This document shows positions 7,205 to 16,300 of a stretch of DNA of 64,000 bases, in pieces. A model generated the notes under the pieces. The model was given only the letters and a program-made list of their open reading frames with translations. It had not been told where the DNA came from and ran no database searches. Origin of the DNA: Pseudomonas sp. FP453 (GTDB lineage: Bacteria > Pseudomonadota > Gammaproteobacteria > Pseudomonadales > Pseudomonadaceae); contig NZ_CP117435.1 of assembly GCF_030687495.1 (NCBI RefSeq), positions 1,240,001 through 1,304,000 on the forward strand, in the 5' to 3' direction. The position numbers were made by a program, and so were the translations under genes. Numbering within the stretch: the first letter of the stretch is position 1; each line of letters starts with the position of its first letter.

Positions 7205-9577
7205 GTGCCCCTGGCGGTTCGCTTAGAGCTGGATCAACAGTTTCTCGGCGAAGCCATGATTATATTGGGGCGCGACGACCGTATTACCCTGCTGGAGTTT
7301 ACCGACACGGGTGATAGCCCTGTTTCCGCAACGACCCGCGCCAATTGGGAACAACTTCTGCAACAAGGCATGGCCTTGGGCGGATGCCAACAAAGTTGCC
7401 CGTCACAACTGTTGGCCGTGCACTACAGCCTGGAAAATTCGCTGGTTTCCATCCTCACGGAAAACGTCGAGCGCATGGCCCAACTCAAGCAATACTACGA
7501 TCAGCCGAACACCGGCAGCCTCGGTCTGATCGTCAATAACCAACTGAACATTACCGGTGGCGAGGACGAAGAGTTAGGCGGGCGCTTCGGCCTGGAGGCC
7601 AGTTCCAGCATTGGCAACTGGACCCAGGCGATGAACCTGCAGCTGTCGCGCCTGGGCGGCACCGACACCACCCTCTACCACGCCATGCATGAGCTATATA
7701 CCCAGCGCGAGCTGGAGGGCGACTTTTTGCGCCTGGGGTATTTCACCCCCGGGTCCAATGGCTTGACCCGGCAGATCCGCTCCTTCGGCGCCAACCCGGA
7801 CACAGCGGTCGGCCTGATGTACGGCAGCTCCGACAGCCTGTTGATCAACAACCCCAAGCCCAGCGTGTACCCGGTGTACGTCACGGCCGGCCGTCAGGCC
7901 TCCGTGGAGATCTACCGCAATGGCCTGCTGATCAACACCCAGCCCGTCGCCGCCGGCCTGCAAACCCTGGATACGCGGCCCTTGCCAGGCGGTATCTACG
8001 AAGTGGAGGTGCGCCTGATCGAAGACGGCCTGACCACCTCGACCACCCAGGAGCTGATCTACAAACCCAACAACTGGCGCAACGCCGACGAGCGCTGGCG
8101 CTACAACACCTTTGTCGGGCGCGAATCCAGGCTATTGAGCAACTGGGATGAACAGCCCACGGGCTTCATCACCTACGGGGCGGGCCTCAACTACCTGCTG
8201 CACCCACGGGCGATCCTCGGCCTGTCCGCGCGTAAAGTGCGCGAAAAAATGCAGTACGGCACGTCCATCGACTGGACCCTGGGCAACAGCCTCAGCCTGT
8301 ATGCCAACGTCTACCAGACCCAGGACCACGGCACCGGCATGGACCTGCAAACCCTTTACAGCTACGGCGTGGGCAGCGTGGTGTTCAGCCACAACCGCAG
8401 TTGGCTGGACACCACCCGCACCTACGAGCTGCTGCCGGACGGCACGCGGCTGCGCCAGCGCAACGTGTTTGTCGGCCAGACCAGCAACACATCGCTGTCC
8501 CTCAACCATCGCGTGAGCAATAAAAGCTCGATTAACTCGCGGCTTTCCTACAGTCAAGGCAACCTGGAAGGGCTGGGCCTGGATGTGGGCTGGACCCAGC
8601 GCGGCACCTTCCTGGGCAGCGATGCCAACTGGCGCCTGTCGGTGTTCGACCGCCCGGCCACTGCCAGCACCGGCGATCAACGCAACCGTGGCATCGACCT
8701 CAGCGTCAGCGTGGCGCTGGGGGCGCCGGGGGAACAATGGTCGGCCAGCCTCGGCACGCGCACCGCCCGGGACGGCAGCCGTGACAACAACGGTTCGCTG
8801 ACCTACCAGAAAAGCTTCCAGGACCACCTGCTGCAAAGCGTTTCCGGCACTGCGACTGCCGACACCTACGGCGTCGGGTTATCGGGGCGTGCCAGCTTCC
8901 AGAACGAGCTGCTCTACGGCGACACCTACGTGCAGCGTTCCTCGTTCAACAACAATTTGAGCGGCGGCCTCAATCTGGCCAGCACCGTGGCGGTGGGCGG
9001 CAGCCGGATGGTGCTCAGCAGCCAGCCCCAGGGCGGCGGCGCAGGGATGATCGTGGACGTGGAAACCGACCTCGACGACATCACCCTGCGCGCCGACGAC
9101 CTCTCCGGCGGCAGTGCGCGCCTGCGGCCGGGGCGCAATTTTGTACCGATCACCGCGTACAAGAGCAGCACCCTGGCGTTCGACTTCGATGGCAATTACC
9201 CACCCGCCGCCACTATCCAGCCGGCACGCAGCAACTACCACCTGAACAAGGGCGGTGTGGAATACCGCAAGGTCAGCGTAATGAAAACCGTCACTGTGCT
9301 TGGCCGCCTGGTGGATGAAAAAGGCCAGCCCCTGCGCGGGCACCACGTGATCAACCACGCCAGCCGTGCGGTGAGTGAGGTTGACGGGTTCTTCTCCATG
9401 GAGATGACCGCCGGCGCGCCGACCCTGGAGGTGCGGTTTGCCAACCAGTTGTTGTGTCAGTTCCGCTTGGACCCCACGGCGGCGCGGCGGGAGAGCGATG
9501 TGTTGATGATCGGCGATTTGCGCTGTACGCCGGACACCTTGGCGGATGTCACTTACGCCAATCGCGCGGCGGGTTAA
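7205..9577 (+). CDS. CS1-type outer-membrane usher (CooC/TcfC-like), body without signal peptide
   Basis: This 790-residue remainder of the fimbrial usher can be read from GTG 7205, though that start would leave the protein without a signal peptide. Visible parts are an N-terminal substrate-binding region with a CQQSCP disulphide motif, a long barrel section (GLIVNNQLNITGGEDEE, LSARKVREKMQYGTSIDW, many alternating strands), an E-set-like region with GRNFVPITAYKS and FDFDGNYPP, and a C-terminal domain with RKVSVMKTVTVLGRLVD and LCQFRLDP. Without export it cannot work, so the operon is either inactive in this strain, rescued by readthrough of the TAA at 7190, or affected by a sequence error. 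Confidence 0.85.
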   Translation: MPLAVRLELDQQFLGEAMIILGRDDRITLLEFTDTGDSPVSATTRANWEQLLQQGMALGGCQQSCPSQLLAVHYSLENSLVSILTENVERMAQLKQYYDQPNTGSLGLIVNNQLNITGGEDEELGGRFGLEASSSIGNWTQAMNLQLSRLGGTDTTLYHAMHELYTQRELEGDFLRLGYFTPGSNGLTRQIRSFGANPDTAVGLMYGSSDSLLINNPKPSVYPVYVTAGRQASVEIYRNGLLINTQPVAAGLQTLDTRPLPGGIYEVEVRLIEDGLTTSTTQELIYKPNNWRNADERWRYNTFVGRESRLLSNWDEQPTGFITYGAGLNYLLHPRAILGLSARKVREKMQYGTSIDWTLGNSLSLYANVYQTQDHGTGMDLQTLYSYGVGSVVFSHNRSWLDTTRTYELLPDGTRLRQRNVFVGQTSNTSLSLNHRVSNKSSINSRLSYSQGNLEGLGLDVGWTQRGTFLGSDANWRLSVFDRPATASTGDQRNRGIDLSVSVALGAPGEQWSASLGTRTARDGSRDNNGSLTYQKSFQDHLLQSVSGTATADTYGVGLSGRASFQNELLYGDTYVQRSSFNNNLSGGLNLASTVAVGGSRMVLSSQPQGGGAGMIVDVETDLDDITLRADDLSGGSARLRPGRNFVPITAYKSSTLAFDFDGNYPPAATIQPARSNYHLNKGGVEYRKVSVMKTVTVLGRLVDEKGQPLRGHHVINHASRAVSEVDGFFSMEMTAGAPTLEVRFANQLLCQFRLDPTAARRESDVLMIGDLRCTPDTLADVTYANRAAG

Positions 9578-9581
9578 TGAC

Positions 9582-10829
9582 ATGTTTCGGAGCCAAATTG
9601 TGAATACGTTCTCTCGGTTTGTAATCAGCATGGTTTTGCTGCTCGTGGTATCGCCGGTGTATGCGGGGAATGCCGAAATCCGTGCTGAGTTCCGCCCGGA
9701 CCCTTCTAATCCGCTGGTCAATCGCTTTAAAAATGTCACCCCGAGTTCCGGATACTGTGACCATTTCGGCTATTTCTGTGAACCTCGAGGTTTGTTCAGT
9801 CTGACTTTGCCATTGGGCTCCGTTCCCCATACCACCGGTGGGCCGATAGCCGCCAATCATCCCGACCCGCGCCAGGGTGCATATCTCAAAGTGCCGTCGG
9901 AATGGCGCAACGTTACGGTCACCAATGACCGTGGTGACAGCGCGCAGTTGGAGGTTCGAATTTCCGGAATAGGCGGGCGCGCTGACCATTATGGCGACGT
10001 GGTGGCCATTACGGGTGGCGGAGACTACCGAACGTTGTGGAGCTATGGCCGTTGGAGCGGCGCGCCGCCACCTTGCATGCCGAGTGGTGGACTCAATGGC
10101 AACAGCTACTACGTCATATGGTTCTGGCTGGTGCCTGAAAATGCTGGCGCCTGCGCCACTCAAGCGCGGTTTGACCTGAACCGGTTCGACTACCGCTATA
10201 TTTTTTTCGGCTACGAACTGCGCACGCCGAATCCGTTGGCCATGCCGGCCGGCACCTATCGCGGCAGCCAAGTGTATTCCGTCGGCCCAGGAATGGACTT
10301 CGACTTCGGTGACAGTGTCCTCCCACACGAGAGCATTGCAAGCCTGGATTTTGTGCTGGAGGTGGATCACATCCTCAAAGTCGAAGTCCCCCCCGGCGGC
10401 AATCGCATCCAACTCGAACCCCAGGGCGGCTGGCAAGCCTGGCTGCAAAACGGGCGCAAGCCGAGCCGGCTGTTCCGCGACCAGACCATCAATCTGTGGA
10501 CCAGCACCGCTTTCAAGATGACCCTCGAATGCCCCGAGCCGATGGGCAATACGTGCAGCGTGCGCAACGCGGCCGGGCATCAGGTGCCGCTGGACATTGC
10601 CGTGACCCTGCCTCCGGGCCTGACCGACGTCGCCGGGCGCCCGGTCGACCGCCTGCCGTTGACCCTGGATGGCAGTGGCAGCGAACTGTTCCAACCGTCG
10701 CGGTATATCGACCGCAAGCCCTCCACCTTGCATTTCGAGATCAAGGCCGACGGCGTCGCGCAGATGCTCGAACAGCCCGGCAGCACCTACTCGGGCACTG
10801 CCACGGTGGTCTGGGATTCGGAAGTCTAA
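9582..10829 (+). CDS. CS1-type fimbrial tip adhesin/minor subunit 1 (CooD-like)
   Basis: A 415-residue secreted protein beginning at MFRSQIVNTFSRF, 4 bases after the usher stop, with a signal peptide ending near SPVYA. The N-terminal ~250 residues (FRPDPSNP, PRQGAYLKVPSEWRNVTV, cysteine-rich loops) probably form the receptor-binding domain. The C-terminal ~165 residues form the pilin-like domain that docks in the shaft, ending with YSGTATVVWDSEV. This C-terminal part is nearly the same as in the paralogue at 12098, while the N-terminal parts differ widely. CooD-like proteins start assembly and mediate adhesion. Confidence 0.82.
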   Translation: MFRSQIVNTFSRFVISMVLLLVVSPVYAGNAEIRAEFRPDPSNPLVNRFKNVTPSSGYCDHFGYFCEPRGLFSLTLPLGSVPHTTGGPIAANHPDPRQGAYLKVPSEWRNVTVTNDRGDSAQLEVRISGIGGRADHYGDVVAITGGGDYRTLWSYGRWSGAPPPCMPSGGLNGNSYYVIWFWLVPENAGACATQARFDLNRFDYRYIFFGYELRTPNPLAMPAGTYRGSQVYSVGPGMDFDFGDSVLPHESIASLDFVLEVDHILKVEVPPGGNRIQLEPQGGWQAWLQNGRKPSRLFRDQTINLWTSTAFKMTLECPEPMGNTCSVRNAAGHQVPLDIAVTLPPGLTDVAGRPVDRLPLTLDGSGSELFQPSRYIDRKPSTLHFEIKADGVAQMLEQPGSTYSGTATVVWDSEV

Positions 10830-10855
10830 AACGCTTTTTTAGTGAGGTTGAGTCA

Positions 10856-11596
10856 ATGAAACATGTGTTGATGCTGTGCAGTCTGTGGCTGGTTTCCCTC
10901 GGTGCCCTGGCCGGCCCGCAGATCAATGTGGGGGTGGTGTACGACTACCTCAGCGGCGATAAAAGTACCTACATGAAACGGGTGTTCAACGGCGGCACGT
11001 CGACGGCCTTCGTCAAGGTCAACATCCTCGAAATGATCTACGACGCCGACGGTACTTACCGCGAAGTGCCCCTCAAGGACCAGGCCGGCGCCACCGCCCG
11101 CGACGGCCTGATGGCCAGCCCGGCGCGCTTGATCGTGCCGGCCAACGGCACCCAGGGCACGCGCTTGCTGTTCATGGGTGACCGCGACAAGGAGCGTTAC
11201 TTCCGCGTGCGCTTCGTGCCGGTAGTGCCCCAGGCCGAGGATGACTTTGCCGTAACGGACGAAGAGCGCGCCGACTACAAGGCCAGCCTCGCCGCCGGCG
11301 TGCGCGTGCTCGCCGGGTACGGCACGGTGTTTTTCGTCCGCCCCAAAAACACCCGTTTCGACACCGCGCTCCTGGACAGCGGCCAGCGCTACACCCTGCG
11401 CAACAACGGCAACAGCGTGGTGGTGGTGGACGAGTTCAAGGACTGTGCCGCCGCCGCCCCCCAGGAATGTCGGCCGACCCTGCGCCATCACATCCGTGCC
11501 GGGAGCAGCTACGGCTTCGACAAGGAGGCTGGCCGCGAATACCGCTTCAGCCTGATCGAAGGCGACAAGAGCCGCCCCATCGCGGTCAAGGGGTGA
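10856..11596 (+). CDS. CS1-type fimbrial periplasmic chaperone (CooB-like)
   Basis: A 246-residue periplasmic chaperone with a signal peptide ending at GALAG (start MKHVLMLCSLW). The Ig-like N-domain shows GVVYDYLSGDKSTYMKRVF, PARLIVPANGTQGTRLLF and YFRVRFVPVVPQ, corresponding to the strand that completes subunit folds. The second domain contains VLAGYGTVFFVRPK and YTLRNNGNSVVVVDEFKDC. It should hold both subunits and adhesins soluble before usher delivery. It follows the first adhesin after 26 bases and is placed before the second subunit/adhesin pair. Confidence 0.85.
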   Translation: MKHVLMLCSLWLVSLGALAGPQINVGVVYDYLSGDKSTYMKRVFNGGTSTAFVKVNILEMIYDADGTYREVPLKDQAGATARDGLMASPARLIVPANGTQGTRLLFMGDRDKERYFRVRFVPVVPQAEDDFAVTDEERADYKASLAAGVRVLAGYGTVFFVRPKNTRFDTALLDSGQRYTLRNNGNSVVVVDEFKDCAAAAPQECRPTLRHHIRAGSSYGFDKEAGREYRFSLIEGDKSRPIAVKG

Positions 11597-11600
11597 GCCC

Positions 11601-12083
11601 ATGTACAAAGTAGCCGCCCTGATTGTGCTGGTCATTGTCCTGGGGCTATCGGTTTCCCGCGTCGAGGCCGCCGTCGAGCGCGAGACCTTCGAGGTCTACG
11701 TGACGATCCCCACGGCCGACTTCTACGTGCTGCCGGTGGACCCGCAACTGGTGCAACGCGAACAGCGCCTGGCCTTCAACCCGGTGAGTTCGCAACTGGC
11801 CACCTTGCGTGCGCCGTTCGACGTGAAAAACATCGGTGGCGCCATCGGTGCCCGCCTGGACCAGGAAGCGTACCTGTCCAACGGCACCGACCGGGTTGAC
11901 CTGCGCGTGACCTTCAACAGCGTCGAACTGAGTCTCACACAAAGCGAAGTCGTCGCCAGCGCCGACGCCCGCCCCGGCAAGCGCGTGGGCCTGGAAATCG
12001 CCGCGATCAAGCCGGTGGACGATTATCGGCCGGGCAATTATTACGGCACGGTGCATATGGTGTTTGATGCGATTGCGCCCTGA
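11601..12083 (+). CDS. CS1-type fimbrial subunit 2
   Basis: A 160-residue paralogue of the major pilin at 6438. It has a signal peptide ending near RVEA, the shared pattern YVTIPTADFYVLPVDP, FNPVSSQLATLRAPFDVKN and the terminal strand YYGTVHMVFDAIAP. It starts 4 bases after the chaperone stop. Having a second subunit gene far from the first and beside the second adhesin suggests it forms a tip or adaptor fibre rather than the shaft; that role is inferred from order only. Confidence 0.8.
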   Translation: MYKVAALIVLVIVLGLSVSRVEAAVERETFEVYVTIPTADFYVLPVDPQLVQREQRLAFNPVSSQLATLRAPFDVKNIGGAIGARLDQEAYLSNGTDRVDLRVTFNSVELSLTQSEVVASADARPGKRVGLEIAAIKPVDDYRPGNYYGTVHMVFDAIAP

Positions 12084-12097
12084 GGATTGGAGAGGGT

Positions 12098-13327
12098 ATG
12101 GTGAGTATTTTGAGACGGCGCTGGGTTGTGATGCTTGGGTTGCTAGTGTGTATGGGAAAAGCCAAGGCGCTCGTACAGGAAGTGACTGCTGAGTTCCGAC
12201 CCAACCCGAGCAACCCGAGCAGCAATGAGTTCGTCAACACTACGCCGCAGTCTGGTGTCTGTCCTTGGCATATCCCCAGTGTTTGTCAGGCACTGGGTAT
12301 TTTCTCGATTCGCACCAACGACCTCACTGCGATGTCCCGTGGGCCGATCAATGCCGATCACAGTGACCCGCGCCAAGGGGCAATGTGGAGGGTGCCTTCC
12401 GAATGGCGAGATGTTCAGGTAACACACAGGGATACAGGCAGAACAGCAACTGTCCAGTTCAGGATGGCGGGTATCGGTCACCGCTGGGATTTGCGTCCGG
12501 CAAGTTCTGTTTGGGATCGACCGGTAGGGTCCGGCACTTGGCGTGAATTTTGGCGCAACGCTCCTGCGCCCTGCCGCAGCACCGGTTACGCAGCGACTGC
12601 GGTCACCTGGGCGCTGTTTTTTTGGATTGTTCCGGAGGGTCCCGGGGTTTGTAACCGAGTGCCGACAACACAAATAACCTCCATGTGGTACAGCCTCACT
12701 GAATATGCCTATGCCATACGGACGCCAAACCCGTTGAACATGGCCTCGGGTCTTTACACCGGCACTATTACTTACTCTGTGGGATCAGGTGGTGACCTGG
12801 ATTTTGGCGACGTAATGGTCCCCAACGACAACGTGCTGACCTTTAACTTCACGCTCGATGTGGACCACCACCTCAACGTCGAGGTGCCCCCCGGTGGCAA
12901 CCGTATCCTGCTGGAACCCCAAGGCGGCTGGCAGGCCTGGCTGCACAACGGGCGTAAACCCAGCCGGTTGTTCCGCGACCAGACCGTCAACCTGTGGACC
13001 AGTTCGGCCTTCAAGATGACCCTCGAATGCCCCGAGCCCATGGGCAACACCTGTAGCCTGCGCAACGCGGCTGGCCATCAGGTGCCGCTGGAGGTCGCGG
13101 TGTCGCTGCCCCCCGGCCTCACCGACGCCGGCGGGCGTGCGGTCAATCGCCTGCCCTTGCGCCTGGATGGCAGCGGCACCGAGCTGTTCGAACCGTCGCG
13201 CTACATCGACCGCAAGCCCTCGACCTTGCACTTTGAAGTGAAGGCCGACGGCGTGGCGCAGATGCTTGAACAGGCGGGCAGCACTTATAGCGGCACCGTC
13301 ACCGTAGTCTGGGACTCGGAGGTGTAG
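12098..13327 (+). CDS. CS1-type fimbrial tip adhesin 2
   Basis: A 409-residue paralogue of the first adhesin, preceded by a good ribosome site (GGAGAGGG). Its signal peptide gives VQEVTAEFRPNPSNPSSNEF as the mature start. The C-terminal ~165 residues match adhesin 1 closely (PPGGNRILLEPQGGWQAW, NGRKPSRLFRDQTVNLW, YIDRKPSTLHFEVKADG, VVWDSEV). The N-terminal domain shares only scattered motifs (DPRQGAMWRVPSEWRDVQV, RTPNPLNM). The shared part carries many synonymous differences. It ends only 5 bases before the convergent giant toxin gene. Confidence 0.8.
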   Translation: MVSILRRRWVVMLGLLVCMGKAKALVQEVTAEFRPNPSNPSSNEFVNTTPQSGVCPWHIPSVCQALGIFSIRTNDLTAMSRGPINADHSDPRQGAMWRVPSEWRDVQVTHRDTGRTATVQFRMAGIGHRWDLRPASSVWDRPVGSGTWREFWRNAPAPCRSTGYAATAVTWALFFWIVPEGPGVCNRVPTTQITSMWYSLTEYAYAIRTPNPLNMASGLYTGTITYSVGSGGDLDFGDVMVPNDNVLTFNFTLDVDHHLNVEVPPGGNRILLEPQGGWQAWLHNGRKPSRLFRDQTVNLWTSSAFKMTLECPEPMGNTCSLRNAAGHQVPLEVAVSLPPGLTDAGGRAVNRLPLRLDGSGTELFEPSRYIDRKPSTLHFEVKADGVAQMLEQAGSTYSGTVTVVWDSEV

Positions 13328-13332
13328 GGCCG

Positions 13333-16300
13333 TTAGGCGTTTCCCGCCTCATGGGCCTCCAGTCGCTGCAACGCCTCGCGGGTCAGGCGGCGGGCCAGGT
13401 CGGTCTGGCTGGGCAGGTCGGCGGTAAAGCCGGCGGCGAGGATGCGCTCATAGGTCGCGGTGCTCATCGGCTGCCCGCTCAGCACCTCGGCGTGGGGCAC
13501 GTTGAGGGCGTCGGCCAGGGCCAGTAAACGCGGTGTTTGGGCCTGCCGTTCCGTGGCGGAGGCGTTGGCCCACTGGTTCTGGGCGAACAACAGGTCGTCG
13601 AGCGGGTCGAGCAAGGCATTGCCATGGTCGAGGCTGGCCTGGAACGTTGGGGCATAGGTTTCGCGAAGGTACTGGTCCCAGAAGGGTTGCTCGAGCATGG
13701 CCTTCACCAGCCCGTCGCCAGCCTCTGGAACCTGCACATTGTCGAAGGCGTTCTGCAACTGTTTCGGGCTCACATCGGCCGACCTGCGGTAGCTCATGTG
13801 CGGCGATATCCACGGTAGTTTCAGGCGCTCCTGCAACGCGGTCTGGTAGGCCAGGTAGACCTCCACCTCGTCCACCGTGCCCGGTACGCCGTCAACCAAT
13901 TCACTGCTGTAGCGCAAGCCTTGGCCACCCTCGGCGCGGGGTTTGATGCGCTGGGCAATGTCGGCCTGGATGAACCGGTTGAGCCGGTCCAGCCGGGACT
14001 TGCCCCTGGCCAGTTCAGCCAGTTCGCGTTCGCGCAAGGCGGGGTTCGGCAGGCGGTGGATTTCCGCCAGCCGCACCTGGACGCCCATGCTGTTGAACAC
14101 CTGTGCGCCGGCGTCGGCGCAGTTCACCGGGTGGCTGGCCATGAGGAACAAGCGCGAACGCAGTGTGTGGTCGTCGTGCATGGCGCGCAGCATGCGCCAG
14201 ACCTTGTCGGTCATTTGCGCGCGGCCGGATTCGTGTCGCGCGCCATTGGCCAGGGTCTCGAATATATCGGCAAACTCCAGGCTCTTGATGACCTCGAAGA
14301 ATCCCTGGGAGCCGTGTTCCTGCTCAAGGTCCTGCCATAGGCTTTTCAGCCCTGGCTGGTGCTGTGGCAGCGCCTTTTCTACCCAGTACGTGCTGTCACC
14401 CTTGGGGGGGTAGGTGCGATAGGGGTCAAGGCCAGCGGCCAGGCGGTAACTGACCAGGCGCTGCTCGCCGTCGGCGGTCAAGCGATTGCGATCCAGGCGT
14501 GCCCAGGCCACCACTTCGGCTTCAGGCGTCCAGGGCAAAAACTGCGGCACGTTGTTGATCGCGGTGTTTTGCAGGTCCAGTTCAAACCCCGAGGGTCTCG
14601 GCTGTTCGAACAGCCCGTCGGGCCAGTCTTCGATGGCGGTGTTGTTCAGTGACACGGCTTGCAGCTGCGCCATGTCGCCAAGGTTCGGGGCACGGGTCAA
14701 CTGGCGGTTGTCGCTGAGGTTCAAGCGCTGTAGCTGGGTCAGTTCGCCGAGCTGGGCGAGGTCGGCCGTGTCCCACTGGACCCGTTCATCCATAAAGCTC
14801 AGCTGTGTCAGCGAGGTCATGCGCCCCACGGCTGGTGGCAGCCGCGTCAGTTGATTGCCACGCAGGCTGAGGCTTATCAGGCGGGGGAAGTGGTCGAGGA
14901 TTGCCATGTCGCTGTCGAGCAGTTGGTTAGCGGCCAATTCCAGGTGCAGCAGATGATCGAAGTTGGCATGCAACGGCAGGTTGCCCAGCTCTCCCGGCAG
15001 TTGCACACCGCGTATGGAAAACGTCTGCACGGTGGTTTCGATGTTGGCCTCCCAGGCACGCAACATGCCCCTGGCCAGGGTCAGGCGTTGCTGGCTGAGC
15101 GTGATGGGCTCGTCGTCCGGCGCGGCGTTGACCCATTCCAGCAGATCCTCTTGCAGCCGGTCCTTTTCCACTTCGCGCGCTGCGAAGCGCTGCAACTGCA
15201 GCGGGTCGTCGAGGGTTTGCAGGTAGGTGTCGATGACGCCTGGATCGGCGTAGGGGTACAGCGCCTTGACCCGACGTTCCAGCGGGTTGGGGAACAGGTC
15301 GCAAAACCAGGACGCCGCGCGGTGCATGGGTTTTTGGACGAGGGCCAGGGTGTCTTTGGCGGGCGTTTCGCCGAGCACCGGGTCGGCCAGCACGCGGCGG
15401 CGTTCTGCGGGCGCGCGCAGCGTGTCCATCACCCAACGCTTGAACGCTGCACCGTCACCTGGCGCGTAGCCCAGGGCTTGGCGTTTGGCCGGGGGCAGGG
15501 CGGCGAGCACGGCGTTGAACAGGTCGGTGGCGGGCTGCTCCCGCGCCTGGCCGTTGTCATGGATTTCATAGTGACCGTCGTTCTTGAGCAGCAGCCTTTT
15601 GGCGCGGGCGTTGTGCGGCCCGGCACTGGCGCGCAGTTTGGCAATCGCGGTGTGCTGGCGGATTTCGATGCGGCAGTCTTCGAGGCTGTCGCTGTAGACG
15701 CGCAGGGTGTCGAGGAGCATCTGCTCGGTGTCCGGTCCCAACAGTTGCGGGTCGTAGAAGCCTTGGTAGGCGTGGGCAGCCTTGGCCTGCAACTGCCATT
15801 CGCGGGCAAGGTTCTTCAGGCGCAAGGGCAGTTGCTTGTGGGTGTCCAACCGGTTCAGTTCTTCCGGCCAGGCCTGGCTGAGGACGTGCTCCACCAGGCT
15901 TTTCGGCAGCCCGGGGCATGCTTCGCGCACCTGCAGGCCGCGTTCGCTGACAAGGTCTTCGCTGTGGCGGTAGAGGTAGGCGAACAAGGAGCCCTGGCGC
16001 TGGGCGAGGTGGTCGGCCAGGCGGTTGCGCAGGGCATCTATCTGTTGCGTGCGGCCTTCGGGCAGCGTGCCCAGCAGGGTGGTGAGTTCGGTACTGTCGA
16101 GGTTGTCCACCAGGCGTTCGGGCAACTTGCCCAGGTTCAAGTCGTCGCGGCTGATGCTCAGGGTCAGCGTGGCGTCGGCTTCGCCGAAGCGCAGGTGGTC
16201 GCCGCTCAGGTCGGCGTTTTCATACACCAGGATTGCCCGATCCTGCGGCCAACCCGGCAGTTCGCGGGCGATGTAGGGGCTCCAGTAGGTGTCCTGGTCC

